From assembly GCA_013399695.1 (NCBI GenBank), contig VXAU01003156.1:1810219-1874218 (forward strand): a stretch of DNA of 64,000 bases. Reading direction: 5' to 3'. This document shows, piece after piece, positions 23,670-34,732 of the stretch. Source of the DNA: Formicarius rufipectus. Its lineage: Eukaryota; Chordata; Aves; Passeriformes; Formicariidae. The first letter of the stretch is position 1; each line of letters starts with the position of its first letter. The notes beneath the pieces are model-generated. The model was not told the DNA's origin. It saw nothing but the letters and a program-made list of their open reading frames with translations, and searched no databases. The position numbers and the translations under genes are program-made.

Positions 23670-26486
23670 ATTCAGGAGGAGTCTTGTTGGTTTTGTGGTT
23701 TGGAAAAGTATTCCAGAGGTTTTGGGCAGAAAGCCCATGAACTGAAACATGCATGTTAAATGCTATAAATCCAGATCTTATGCTCAACACACAAACCCTC
23801 TTTAGAACAAACTCCTGTAACTGGAATAGTCTTTAAGAATAAGCAGTGTGTTCCCCAAGGCCTGTTGGATTTATTATGACTGTAGCAGTTGCACAAAAAC
23901 ATTCTCTCCCAAAACCTTTTTGCCATCTGAAAGTCTGAGGCAAGCCTCTGCTCAAGGTAACCACCTGAGGGGACAAAATTTCAAATACTGAGGACAAATT
24001 CTTCACAAGCTTGAATTGCATTCAGTGCCACGGTTGCCATTGGTTTTATCCACGAAGTTCCCACCACAGTGAGAGGAACTCTGGGGGAGCACATCCCCCT
24101 GGAGATGCCCCCCCTGCTGCAGCACAGGGGTGTGCAGGGCAGCCCAGTGTGAGCCACATCCCCAAAATCTGCCTGCTGGCAAAGCAATGCCAGGAGTGAC
24201 AGTGCCCCACCACCACTGGGGCCGTGCCAGGGCCACGTGCTGGGGCTCAAAGGTAGCCCCTTGGCTTTATTTCCCTTACCCCCTGAAGTCCTCTCCATGA
24301 ATGTGTGTGTTGCCAATAACACCACAGAACTTGGAGTGCCTCTTTCCAGCCTTCAGCAAGTTGCACAGAGAAGAAACAAATTAGTGCCAACAGCCAGGAA
24401 TTTGTTATTGAAACTGGTGAGCAATGAGGGGACATTTGGAGTCTGCACAACCACGAGCAGCATCACAACCAGTGTCCCCAGTGCCCAAATCCTCCAGAGC
24501 AGTGCCTGATGCAGTGAATTGACATAACTGAGTGAAGATAGGTTGATAGAAATAGCAGGACATTGAAAAGGGTCTCTAATATCTGGCTTTTGAAATTGTC
24601 TTTGTAAAGGATTTTGGTCTCTATCTCAGAAATCTGCATTTACCCATGGAGCTATTTAAAACTCAAACAAGCCTTTAATCTTCATTTCGTTGAACAGAAG
24701 GGAGGCAACAACTTCATGTCAGATCAAGGATATGGACCTGCAAACAGCAAGCAGCCAAGTTTATTTTTTTAGGAAGATCTCTTCTGTTTTCTGCTCACAG
24801 ATTGCCCTAAAACTATATCCCAGCTCAACTGCCAAGCTGAGTGACTTCTGAAGGCAGCTACATGAAAGGGTCAGACTCAGCTAATCAGGCAGGCAGCATC
24901 AGTGGCCCTGTGGCTCTGCTACCTCCTAATCAAACCCATTCCACAGCTCTTCATTTAGATAGAGAGGAAAATATCCCATTTCTCCAGAACCTCAGCAGCT
25001 GTCGGTTCCCAGATTAGCACACAGGAATTGAAGGTAGATGCTGGTCCCAGCTCATTAGCAGAAGCTCCACAGATCCTGTGGCTGGCTGCCTGCCACGGGC
25101 CTCAGAGCAAAGGCACCAGCAGAGACACACTTTCTGAAGACCAGAGATAACAGAGGTCACCAGCAGGAGGATCAAGGTTCCAGATAATCTTCACATTAAA
25201 GGCCTCCAGGTGCAAGGAAGCCCAGCTGGCACATATTGGAGTGATAATCTAAACATAATCCACAACCTGCCAAAATGAAGACTGAATTAATTGTTACACT
25301 GAGGGGCTACAAAAAGAACCAGAGATTACTGAGCTCCTCATTACTGAATTTGATTACCCTGGAAACAGTGTGGTTACTCATTTAATCTTATCACCCTCAG
25401 CTCTGCTGTGGCCAGACAGGCTTTTGTTGAAAGTGGTGCTGTATCTCAGATGAAGCCCCTGCAAGGTTTGGCACACTCCAGCAGCAACCTTGGCTGAAAC
25501 ACCTGAAAAGCTGCAAAAACAGCTCCATAACCTCACAAATGGTTCAGTTCTTCAGAATATCAGGTTCTCAGAACAGGCTGCCTCATGACATGCTACATAA
25601 TCAAAGAACAGCTTTGGCTTTTTTATTATTAACTCTACCTAAAACGGATAGCACAAAAAAAGAGGAGGCAAAAGTACCAAATGAAAATCTAGGAAGATTC
25701 CTGGTTAATTAATATAAATTTTAGATTTATCCTAACTAGCTGACCCTGGCCTAACACACTAAGTTAGTTACTCTATTGTAACATAATTCAGTTTCCTGAC
25801 AGTGAAATGCTCCACATCTCCAAATAAACAGTCTGTTCATGCATTCCAGGAACTGAAAAGCACAGTGCTCAAAAAGAAGTGGTACAAAAATACAGCACAA
25901 GAGTGTTCTGTTCATATTTGTAAGTTAAATTGTTACAAAAAAAACCCTTGTTAATATATTTAAAATAAACACACATTTGATTCACCTTTTCTGACTTGCA
26001 ATACAGAATTATGCACCCAAAATATTTCCTTACCACATTGCAGTGATGCAATAATCTTCCTTCTTCCACCTGAAACTGAGGTGGAGCCATCCATTTAAAA
26101 GGTCTCACTGCTTGTTGAATCAAGCACTGCTCTTCTGCTCATACTCTCCTCTTTCAGAGTCTTTCTAAAAAGATTTGCTCCCCAAAACATATAAACATGC
26201 CATGGTTGTCCAACTCCTTTGGGCAACCACCTCATCAGCCAACATGCAGGATCCAATCCACTGGATCCTTCAGGATTTGAGGGGACATCTCATAGAACAA
26301 AGGTGGAATTCTGCCGCAGTTTGCCACCCAAATATGCACTTCACTATCAACACCTCTGAAGCACAAGATGAACAACACTAAAATACTGTCTTACTACACC
26401 ATTCCCACTCCACCTCTGATCTGTTCCTACTGAGCTAAAGCACCTTCTGGCCAGGCAGCATGAACCTCTATCACCAAGAGCACACT
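23670..26486. other. Unique noncoding sequence; CNE-like patch 25190-25420
   Basis: No gene is supported. 24050-24250 is a GC-rich patch without a clear CpG cluster. About 25190-25420 is repeat-free and carries homeodomain-like cores (CTGAATTAATTGTTACAC, GAATTTGATTACCC, CATTTAATCTTATC). It could be a conserved regulatory element; this is inference from composition only. Confidence 0.35.
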
Positions 26487-26591
26487 GAGGAGCTGGGGAT
26501 GGAAAAGAACCTTTACAGTCCCAAGAAAAACAATCTTTACAGTCCCAAAGATGAGGAGCTGGGGATGGACAAGAACCTTTACGGTCCCAAG
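26487..26591 (+). repeat. 66-bp imperfect tandem repeat in an open frame
   Basis: Copy 1 starts at 26487 and copy 2 at 26553, each beginning GAGGAGCTGGGGATGG(A/C)(A/C)AAG-like and continuing CCTTTAC(A/G)GTCCCAAG. A shorter extra CTTTACAGTCCCAA unit lies between them. Because 66 is divisible by three, the plus-strand frame (26460-26741, 93 codons) encodes repeated EELGM(E/D)KNLY(S/G)PK units. The opposite strand is also open across the array. I recognise no protein with this repeat. A small expanded minisatellite in noncoding DNA is the simplest reading. Confidence 0.7.
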
Positions 26592-27879
26592 GCTGACAAG
26601 TCCTATGCTCAAGTGCAAGAGATTAGGACTGAGGCTTTGGTGGAGCTGCAGTTGCACATTTATTTTGAGAGGACTGTGATCCAAGGTGTTCATGATGTGT
26701 TCACTTCAGGGCATCCTCCCTGCAGTTTTTTAAAAGGGTAGTAGTAACTTGGTTGATATTGATAATACCTTTATATCACTGACGTGCATGAGTTTTTCCT
26801 CCTTTCAATGGCACCACTTTTATCTGGAAGTGAAGGTCTGAAAGTGTCCAAAGTTGCCCATTTTCAAAACTTCATTCAAGGCAGAATATCTTTAAAGTTC
26901 ATTAAGTGCCATACAACTGTGGAGTCAGAAAGTCCCTCCTCACAAAATGTTACCATCTTTAAAAAAAGATAAGGAGGCAGAGTTTCTCAGAAATCCGTAA
27001 TTGTCCTTTCCACAGGCAAGGAATGTGAGCATGAAGGAACCAAGATTTGTTTGAGGCTCTGAGAACTTGCAGGAAACAAGTCAAGTCTTCTAATACACAA
27101 CTGAATTCTCTGGAAATACATGGCAATATACAGAAATGCATATTTTTAAAAACACTTCAGAAGGCTTTTATAGGCTACTCCCTTCAAAAGAAAAAACCAC
27201 AATGAAGATGTTTCCTGCCATGTCCCCCCACGGGTTTTGTCCCACTATGTTTCATGAATTCTGGAATTATCCAATTCAAGCACTGCTTATTATTTAAAAG
27301 GCAAGAAAACTTTGGCACAGAGAATGTTCTCAGAAGGAATCTCACATATTTTCAGACTATCTCAGAGTCTGTAAAGACCTCAGGGGATAAACATGGAAAT
27401 TAAAAGCACTTTAAACAATCAAACAAACACAAATATGCTGTAAAATGAGCATGGCCTTTGCAGTGATTATGCTCACAATTTCTTTTTAAAAAGCAAATGC
27501 ATTAAAAAGCAGATCCATTCTCTTACTTTGGTAAAACACTTCACAACTCTGAACTGCCAGTCAGGAATTCACATCCTGTCTCCAAATTCTCTTCAGCTTC
27601 ACTTACTGAGATTAAACACCCTTCAGAGGAACCACAAACCTGAGATTCCAACATTTACCTCCCCCCATGGGCAGGGGCAATCCTGCAGGGGACCTGCAGA
27701 GCAGGCAGTCCACCTCAGCTGCAGGTGGGACTGAGGAGAGGACACATCTGCTCCCTCTCACAGGCTGGAGCCTTGTCCTTCTCCTCTGTAGGGGCACAGG
27801 CAAGTCCCAGATTTCCCTGGAGATCAGCCCTACTCAGGCACAGCCAGTGTCCTAATCCAGCACAGAGCAACCTCTGGGT
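26592..27879. other. Unique noncoding sequence
   Basis: No supported gene or repeat. Open frames are short and mutually overlapping. The last part (27840-27890) may already belong to the following CR1 copy. Confidence 0.5.
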
Positions 27880-27889
27880 TCCAACCCTG

Positions 27890-28495
27890 CTCCCTTGGCC
27901 TGCTGGCCCTGGAGGTGCTGTTGGCCATCAAGGTGAACATGAGCCATGAGAGGAATGATGGTATCCTGGGTTGACACCATGTCAAGGGAGGTGGTCTTTC
28001 CCCTCTAATCAACCCTAATCAACTAACTCTAATCAAGTGCTGAGTCCAGCTGTGGGCCCAACAGTACAACAAAGACATGGACATGCAGGAGGGAGCCCAA
28101 CAGAGGGCCAGGAAGATGAAGAGACTGGAGCTCATCACACATGAGGAAAGGTTGAGAAAGCTGGGACTGTTCCACCTGGAGAAGAGAAGGCCAAAAGGAT
28201 CTCACCAACACATACCACTACCTGAACAGAAGGTGTTGAGAAGGTGGTGCCAGGCTCTTTTCAGGGCTGCCCAGTGAAAGAACAAGAGTCAACAGGCAAA
28301 CTGAAACACGGGAGGTTTGGAACATAAGGAAATCCTTTGTTACTGGGAGGATGACTGCCACAGGCTGCCCATGGAGTTCATGGAGTCTCCACTACTGGAA
28401 GTATTCAAAAGCCATCTGGACATGGTTTTGGGCAGCTGGGGGGACAAGACAACCTCCAGAAGTCACCTAGAACCTCCACCCCTCTGTGACACATT
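27890..28495 (+). mobile_element. CR1 LINE fragment with 3' end
   Basis: It reads through the CR1 3' region in order: TTGGCCATCAAGGTGAACAT, CAGCTGTGGGCCCAACAGTA, GAGGGCCAGGAAGATGAAGA, GAGGAAAGGTTGAGAAAGCT, GTTCCACCTGGAGAAGAGAA, then GAAGTATTCAAAAGCCATCT. It finishes with CTCCACCCCTCTGTGAC, the decayed tail. A segment after the opening block is shortened, and the direct AATCAA-rich stretch 28003-28037 sits inside it. About 600 bp on the plus strand, noncoding. Confidence 0.88.
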
Positions 28496-30284
28496 TCAGT
28501 GTCCTCGCTCATTCCAAAGGTGAAACCACACCCTCAGACACCTCCCTTTTTAGTCACTTCAGGAGAACCCTGTGGTGCCTGTGGCTGAGAGCCACTGCAG
28601 AGCCCACTGCCACTGTCCCACAGGCTCAAAACCTCATCCACACAAGTGCTATTGGGAAGAGCAAGGGAGAAGAAGGTCTCTTGCACCACCAAGCTGGGCA
28701 GCTGCAAGCTGAAATGTAGTCAGAGCCAAGACATGCACCCTGAATACATTATGGAAAGCAGCTCACTGCCTGAGGCTGCTGGGATGAGCCAGGAGGAGGA
28801 GAACTAGGAAAGGAATCAGCCAGGCTGCAGAAAAAATGTTCTTTCAGGCTCCTCTGACCTGTGGAAGAAATCACCTTTCCCACTGTGGGCAACTTCCTCA
28901 CAATCATATGTAACTTAGAAAGAGCAATACCCTTTACCATGGGACTTTTACAAATATCAAATGTCACAATGTTTAAAATATATATTCCAGAAACTCTAAG
29001 GTATAAGAACCCAAATTTTCCTTTGTCTTGAAATGCCAACAACCACTTAAAGCTAGTCAGAGTGGAAGTATCTGAACTAACTTAATACAGGAGCACACCC
29101 TGGAAACTGAGTTCAGTGAGGACGGTAAAACCGCAAACAGTTAAACTGTGAAAGAGTCTGAATTCCATGTTGTTTGTGCTGAATACTCATTTTGTCCCCA
29201 TTTGTCACATCATCACTTACAGAGTCACTGACAGCAACACACCAGAGCAAACCCCCCTTCAGACCTGAGCAAGACAAAAATCAACAGAGCAGCCAACTAC
29301 ATGGAGGTCACAAAGAAATGCACCCCTCCACACACACACACACACTGCCCCTAACACTGAGCACGAAAAGAGTTTAAAATGCAAATTAGATCTGCAGCCA
29401 ATAACAAATCATGGCAGGCAGGAAACCTTTCAGCCCAGTCCTTTAACTTCAGGATGACACAGAGTTTAATGTCGGTGCTATAAAACCCCCGTGCTGTTTC
29501 GAACTTGCCTTGCCTGCTCTCCCCTCAGATTTACTGCAATGGAATTGAACCAGGGTTATAAAGAGCATGAGTAGTTAGAAGAAATTCTATTTGATCCTGG
29601 AAATAGTTTCAGAATGGACAATTAAATCCATTTTTCCAGCGACTTAGATAGTCTCAGCAGTCAGTGCTGTAATTTGTTGTAAAGCCTACCACACATGAAA
29701 TATCGTGGCTATCAGCATCTGGCTTTTTAATGGTGTGATGCCAACCACAAGAGCTCCTTAATAAAGCAAAGCATAAAAAAGAGCAGAAAAAGAACATTTT
29801 TCATCTTCATTTTTCAAAACTGAAAAATCCTCAGACTCTCAAGATAAAAGACACCACAAAGAGGACTTTTATATTAATTGTCTATGACATGCAATTCAAA
29901 CAGTCATACAGATTTGCTAATCTCAGAGTGATATTAATATAATAATGACTTAGGACACCCAGGAGGACTGAATCTGGATCAAACAAGACTTTCAAGAAGT
30001 CTTCTGTGGCTTGGGCAGGGAGATGGGACAGAAACACCTCACACTTGTTTGGCTTTTTAAAATCTGGACAGAGAATATTTGTATCCTCCCAGATACAATC
30101 TCTGCTCTCCTAACCCAAGTTCTGCTTCTCTCACTGAATACTTTCTCATCTAGATTGAACTGAAGACATGTTGTGGTTTCTGCAAAGTATCAAGAGAAGT
30201 CAGCTCCTCATTTCAGTTGTCATCTCTCTGCACTATGACACTGCAAAACAGGAATATTCATTCATATATATATACATATGCACA
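28496..30284. other. Unique noncoding sequence; CNE-like patch 29440-29960
   Basis: No supported gene. A (CA)n run of about eight units lies at 29329-29345. About 29440-29960 is AT-rich, with CpGs (TTTCGAAC, CAGCGACTTAG, TATCGTGG) and TAAT-type cores (ATATTAATTGTC, GATATTAATATAATAATG), and could be a conserved regulatory element. A TATACATATG-rich stretch leads into the CR1 at 30285. Confidence 0.4.
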
Positions 30285-30672
30285 CATGTATAGAATCACA
30301 GAAACATTCAGTTGGAAGACGTTCCAGATCATCAAGCCCAATTGCTCCCTCAGCACTGCCCAGCCCACCACTAGACCATGTCCCCAAGTGCCACATCCAC
30401 CTGTCTTTCAAATCCCTCCAGGGATGGGGACTCCACCACTGCCTTGAGAAGCCTGTTCCACTGCTACACGACCCTTTCCATGAACAAATTGTTTCTAATA
30501 TCCCATCCAAACCTACCCTGGTGTAACTTGAGGCTGTTTCCTCTTGTCCTGTTCCTTGGGAGAGAAGGTTGACCCTTGCCTCACCACAACCTCCTGTCAG
30601 GTAGTTGTAGAAAGCATTATGGTTTCCCCTCAGCCTCCTTTTGTCCAGGCTAAGCAACCTTCCTCAGCACAG
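30285..30672 (-). mobile_element. CR1 LINE fragment with 3' end
   Basis: The plus strand begins TAGAATCACAGAAACATTCA, the reverse complement of the CR1 terminal TGATTCTA-type tail. It continues with GATCATCAAGCCCAATTGCT, TTTCAAATCCCTCCAGGGAT, GAAGCCTGTTCCACTGC, ATGAACAAATTGTTTCTAAT, CTTGAGGCTGTTTCCTCTTG and CCTCAGCCTCCTTTTGTCCA. This is the best-preserved CR1 in the window, so probably the youngest. It is truncated on its 5' side near 30672 and inserted in minus orientation. Confidence 0.95.
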
Positions 30673-33488
30673 AGGTCATGCTGACAGGCCTGCAGGTCCC
30701 CAGGTCCTCCAGGTCTGTCCATCCAAGGCTGGAACTTTTAGTAGCAACAGATGAAGAAACTGAAGAGGATTGAACACAAGATGCAATTCGTGTGGACAGC
30801 CGTGCCATGTTTTGGTGTCACACTGGAGGGTCACACTAAGTCTACAGACTGCAAAAGTCATTTGAGGGGAAAGGGTTTAATTTCACCTGACAAGCTGTTT
30901 TGATCAGGCCTATCTGAGCAGATACTGCCTCAGAAATATTTACTAGATCTACTCCAAGACCCACTTAGTTAACAAAATTGAGTAAGACGTTTGTAACAAT
31001 TTAATGTTAGAAAAACTCCAGCTCACAGCAGGTTAACAGATCAGTCTGTCCTTTTGTAACTGCCACATTCAGCAACTTGTTTAGCATCTTGTGTGCCCCC
31101 CAGGATTCCTGACAGCACACAGCCCTTCCTCTTGGATTGGGCTTTCCAGCTGAAAGATCATACAAAAGTTCATAGCTGAACTTTACCCTGAGATGGTCAG
31201 GTGTCCTACCAGGCTCCCTCTGCTCACTGATGGAAAATACCATCAAATGCTGGTGTTTTCCAGCTGGCTTTGAAGGTTAACTGTTGTCAAGCACAGGCAG
31301 GGATAACACTGAAAACTGTGACCTGTGCAGAATGGAGAGAAATAAACCCCAGCTGTCATTTCAGATCTTCAGCTCTCCGCCTCATCTTTAGTTCAGGGGT
31401 TTAAATTCTTTTAAGTGAACTTTTAAGTGGGCTGCCTAGAGCTGCTTCTGAACCTTACCTGATGTCTGGATGGGGTTCACACTCAAAGGGCACATTATCA
31501 ATTCCTGATGTCCAGGAAGAGAACTGTGCCTGGAGAATTTTGTATTTCAAGGTCAAAAACACAGTCAGGAGTACCCTGAGAGGAGAAACATTACATAGCA
31601 GTCCCCATGGATGCACTAAGGGCTCTGACCGCCTGGTGTCTCTTGCTATGTATTACAGAATCTACATTTATCAGTAAAAGCCATAACCTTTAGCTGAAGA
31701 AAATTTAAGGATCAAAAGAGCAAAGCAAAGGGATGATAAATTCAATAGGATTTGCTGCATAACATCAGACAGGAATTTTGCTTTGCACCTTCTGCAGCCA
31801 GTGGGCTGCCTGAAAATGAGGTTTTCAGTGCAGATATTACAGGCACAAGATGAACTCTCAAAAACATGCTTAGTTTCCACTTGTCTCCCTTCAGACAAGT
31901 CCTCAGCCAAGGCAGCACACCAGGAATACATATTTAATGTTTCCCCCTGCATGTGCCCACCCCAGTCATGCCCCTGCTTCCACACATGCACAGCACGAGC
32001 CCAAACGTGCTGTTGTCTGCGTGAGGCCACAGGATGGGAAAACCCCCCTAATTCCATGAAACATCAGAGCAGATGACAGTGCCAGTCAATTGGAAAGCTT
32101 TACCTGCCCAAGCACTAGTGACAAGGCACCATGCTCATTCCTCAGCACTCTTCTCTTGATGACTGCCCCATTCATTATTCAAGGGTCAAAGGCCCCAATC
32201 TAATCCAAGAGAGAGCAGAATAAAATCTATCTACAGAAAATGTAAGTGGAAAAACTAATTCACTGTGCTGTTTCAGAACACTGGAACATTTATTTTTAAA
32301 ACTGCACTGATTCCAAACCTCTTATTTACTGTGACACACAAGTGTCAGGATCTACTCTGCCTTACATTCCTCAGGCCACCAAATACTGGCCAGAGCATCA
32401 AGAACTGTAGGCAAACACCAAGCCAAAGGAGGAACTGAGGACCACGAGAAACTCCAGCAGCCAGTCTGACACTTACCAAAGCAGACTACAAGGCAGAGCA
32501 CTGTCAAAATTTTTCAGGCATTGAAACAAAGTATTTCAAGGTCAGAAATCACAAAGTGGCTAAACCAAGCTGCATTTGAATGAGTTATTAGAAAATAGAC
32601 ATAATTTTGTGCATGTCCCTGTCCTGCTGCAGGTTGCAGTGATGACTGTGTGCCTTGAGGATTGTTCATGCTGGTGCTGGGCAAGTTGAGATGAGGCTTC
32701 ATTAGTTTATCCACCAAGTTTAGTCTTTGCAAGATTCTGCCATTCAGAATATTTGGTCTTGACAATCCCCTCCTACCCATGTGGCTAAAAGCTTTTGTGA
32801 AAGGCCAAGTTAGTTCTGTAAGTACTAAAACATTGGCTGCCTTGTATCATGCACAACAGAAAAACACACACTGTGTGCATGTGTCTACATGAAGCATGAC
32901 AGCAGTGTCTACAGAGATTGTGCCTCATCTTACTAGACAGAGCAGAAAATGCTTAAATAGTCCTTTACTTGCTGCTTCAGTGTGTTTCATAACAATTTCT
33001 CTTCCTCCCACTTCACATTCACTGCTCATTTTCTTTCTAAGCTGACCACTAATGATATTTAAAGTCATATCACATTTTTCACCCTTGTCTGTTCGTGTGG
33101 GTTTAAAATTGGACAAAGACTCTCCCCTACCTCCTGTAAGAACATCTTCTTTCTCTTCTCTTGGTAGCATGTGGTAGGAGTATGATAAAGTGGGTGTCTC
33201 TCAGCACTTTCCTCAGGACTTGGATGAGATCATTCTGACTAGCAGGCAGAAGTAGAACTTCCAGGTGAGATCGTTAAAAATGATGCTGCTGAATGCCAAG
33301 GAAATCCAGGTCTCATTATCACACAGGCTCTGGACCATCATGAGCAAGTCTAACTATGTACACTGCCAGCTTTCATTTTCATAGCCTAGATACTGTCCCT
33401 TCCCTCATCCTTTCCTCCCAAAGTGCTCTAGTTTTCAACAAATCTTATCTTTTTCAAGAATTGAGCCCATCTCTGATTTCAATCCATT
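30673..33488. other. Unique noncoding sequence
   Basis: No supported gene or transposon. A strong-looking acceptor/donor pair at 33216/33265 (CCTCAG ... CCAG|GTGAGA) encloses 48 bp with stops in all three frames, so it is not a coding exon. Confidence 0.5.
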
Positions 33489-33900
33489 ATTAAGAGGAAG
33501 GCTACCAAGGTCATTAGAGGGATGGAGCACCTCTCCTGTGGGGAAACACTGAGAGAACTGGGATTGCTCAGCCTGGAGAAGGCTTTGGGGTGACCTAATT
33601 GTGGCCTGAAGGGAGCCTGCAGGGGAGACAGAGAGGGACTATTTACAAGAGCATGGAGTGACAGGACAACAGGAGATGGCTTCAAGCTGAATAAGAGATG
33701 TTTATGTTAGATGCCTGGAAGACATTCTTGACTGTGGGGTCTTGGCACAGAGAAGCTGTGGATGCCCCATCCTTGGATGTGTGGGACAGGGCTCTGAGTA
33801 ACTGGTTGTAGAGGAAGGTGTCCTTGTCTGTGGCAGAGGGTGGAACAAGATGGTCTTTAAGTTCCCTTCAAACCCAAACCCCTCAAAGATTCTGTGATTA
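33489..33900 (+). mobile_element. CR1 LINE fragment with 3' end
   Basis: It reads GGGATGGAGCACCTCTCCTG, TTGCTCAGCCTGGAGAAGG, GACCTAATTGTGGCCTGAAG, GAGGGACTATTTACAAGAGC, GTGACAGGACAACAGGAGAT and GATGGTCTTTAAGTTCCCTT. It ends CAAACCCAAACC... GATTCTGTGATT, the typical CR1 terminus with one ATTCTGTGA-type unit. It is a 5'-truncated plus-strand copy of about 410 bp, well matched to avian CR1 consensus features but without coding capacity. Confidence 0.93.
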
Positions 33901-34169
33901 CTTTCAGTGAGTTTAGCAACCCGAAATGCAATTAGTGCCAGTCTTGGAGTCAGCCTAACACACCCTTGTTAAGGTGCATGACAAATAACCAATCACTGCA
34001 GTTGGGTTTAGCCTCAGCTATATCCTGCAGCATCATTTTCTCAGATATGTCCCCTATCAGCCTTCCCAGAAACTCATGGAAACAAAGTAAACAGAGTAAA
34101 AGCAAAGTAAAATGCAGGCAGTGTGCATTTTATAGCACGAGTCCCGTATCAGAAGTTTCTGTAGTTGAA

Positions 34170-34460
34170 CTTCAGTAGAAGGGGTGGCTATCCAGGATGG
34201 TCTCTCTCAGAAGCTGCCAGAAGCTTCCCCTGTCCTGTGGAGCCAAGGACAGCCAGGGCCAGGAGGGACCTCCTGCTGGTGGCTAAAGTGGAGCCAATTA
34301 AGAATCATAGTCAAGCCTCTGTGATAACATATTTAAGCATTTAGGAGTGTGGGACAGTTGGAAACTTCAGCCATGAGATAAAAACACAGAGAGAGAGACC
34401 AAGGTCAGAGCAGGAGGAGAAGGAGAGACCCCATTCTGGATCAGAGGAGGGAAGGACTAA
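34170..34460 (+). repeat. ERVL-type LTR fragment (avian LTR5-like)
   Basis: It begins near GGGGTGGCTATCCAGGATGG, continues AAGCTTCCCCTGTCCTGTGG and GGAGCCAATTAAGAATCATA, then GTGATAACATATTTAAGC, where ATATTTAAG at 34329-34337 is the promoter TATA equivalent. AGACCAAGGTCAGAGCAGGA follows. This series matches my memory of passerine ERVL LTRs (TguLTR5-like). No internal retroviral sequence or second LTR is nearby, so it would be a decayed solo LTR. The 3' boundary is uncertain, and the family name is from recall. Confidence 0.6.
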
Positions 34461-34714
34461 AAGTTATTCCCCATCCAGTTTGCACATGTATTAAATCTGT
34501 ATCAAAATGCAAAGCTCAGAGACAGCTGATGTTATAGGACAAGGCAGCTGTGGCCCCGCAGACATCAGGTGAGAAGGTTTAGCTCTCTCAGCTACAGCAG
34601 GAGCCAGCACAGGCATCACACATCCAGCCTCGCCCTCCTCGCTCCCCCTATGCTTTTCACAGCCCCTAAAATCACAGTCTCTGGTGAAAAGCAGTTTTCA
34701 CCTCTGCAGAAAGG

Positions 34715-34732
34715 AAAAAAAAAAAAAAAAAA
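34715..34732. repeat. 18-base A homopolymer
   Basis: Eighteen As, about 250 bp after the LTR5-like fragment. It could mark a retroposed 3' end, but no processed copy is recognisable upstream. Confidence 0.9.

Noticed and set aside
33217..33264. Strong acceptor and CAG|GTGAGA donor around 48 bp
   Set aside because: All three frames contain stops, so it is not a coding exon; no other evidence of transcription.
34715..34732. Poly(A) as the tail of a processed pseudogene
   Set aside because: No coding-like or transcript-like sequence upstream and no target-site duplication seen.
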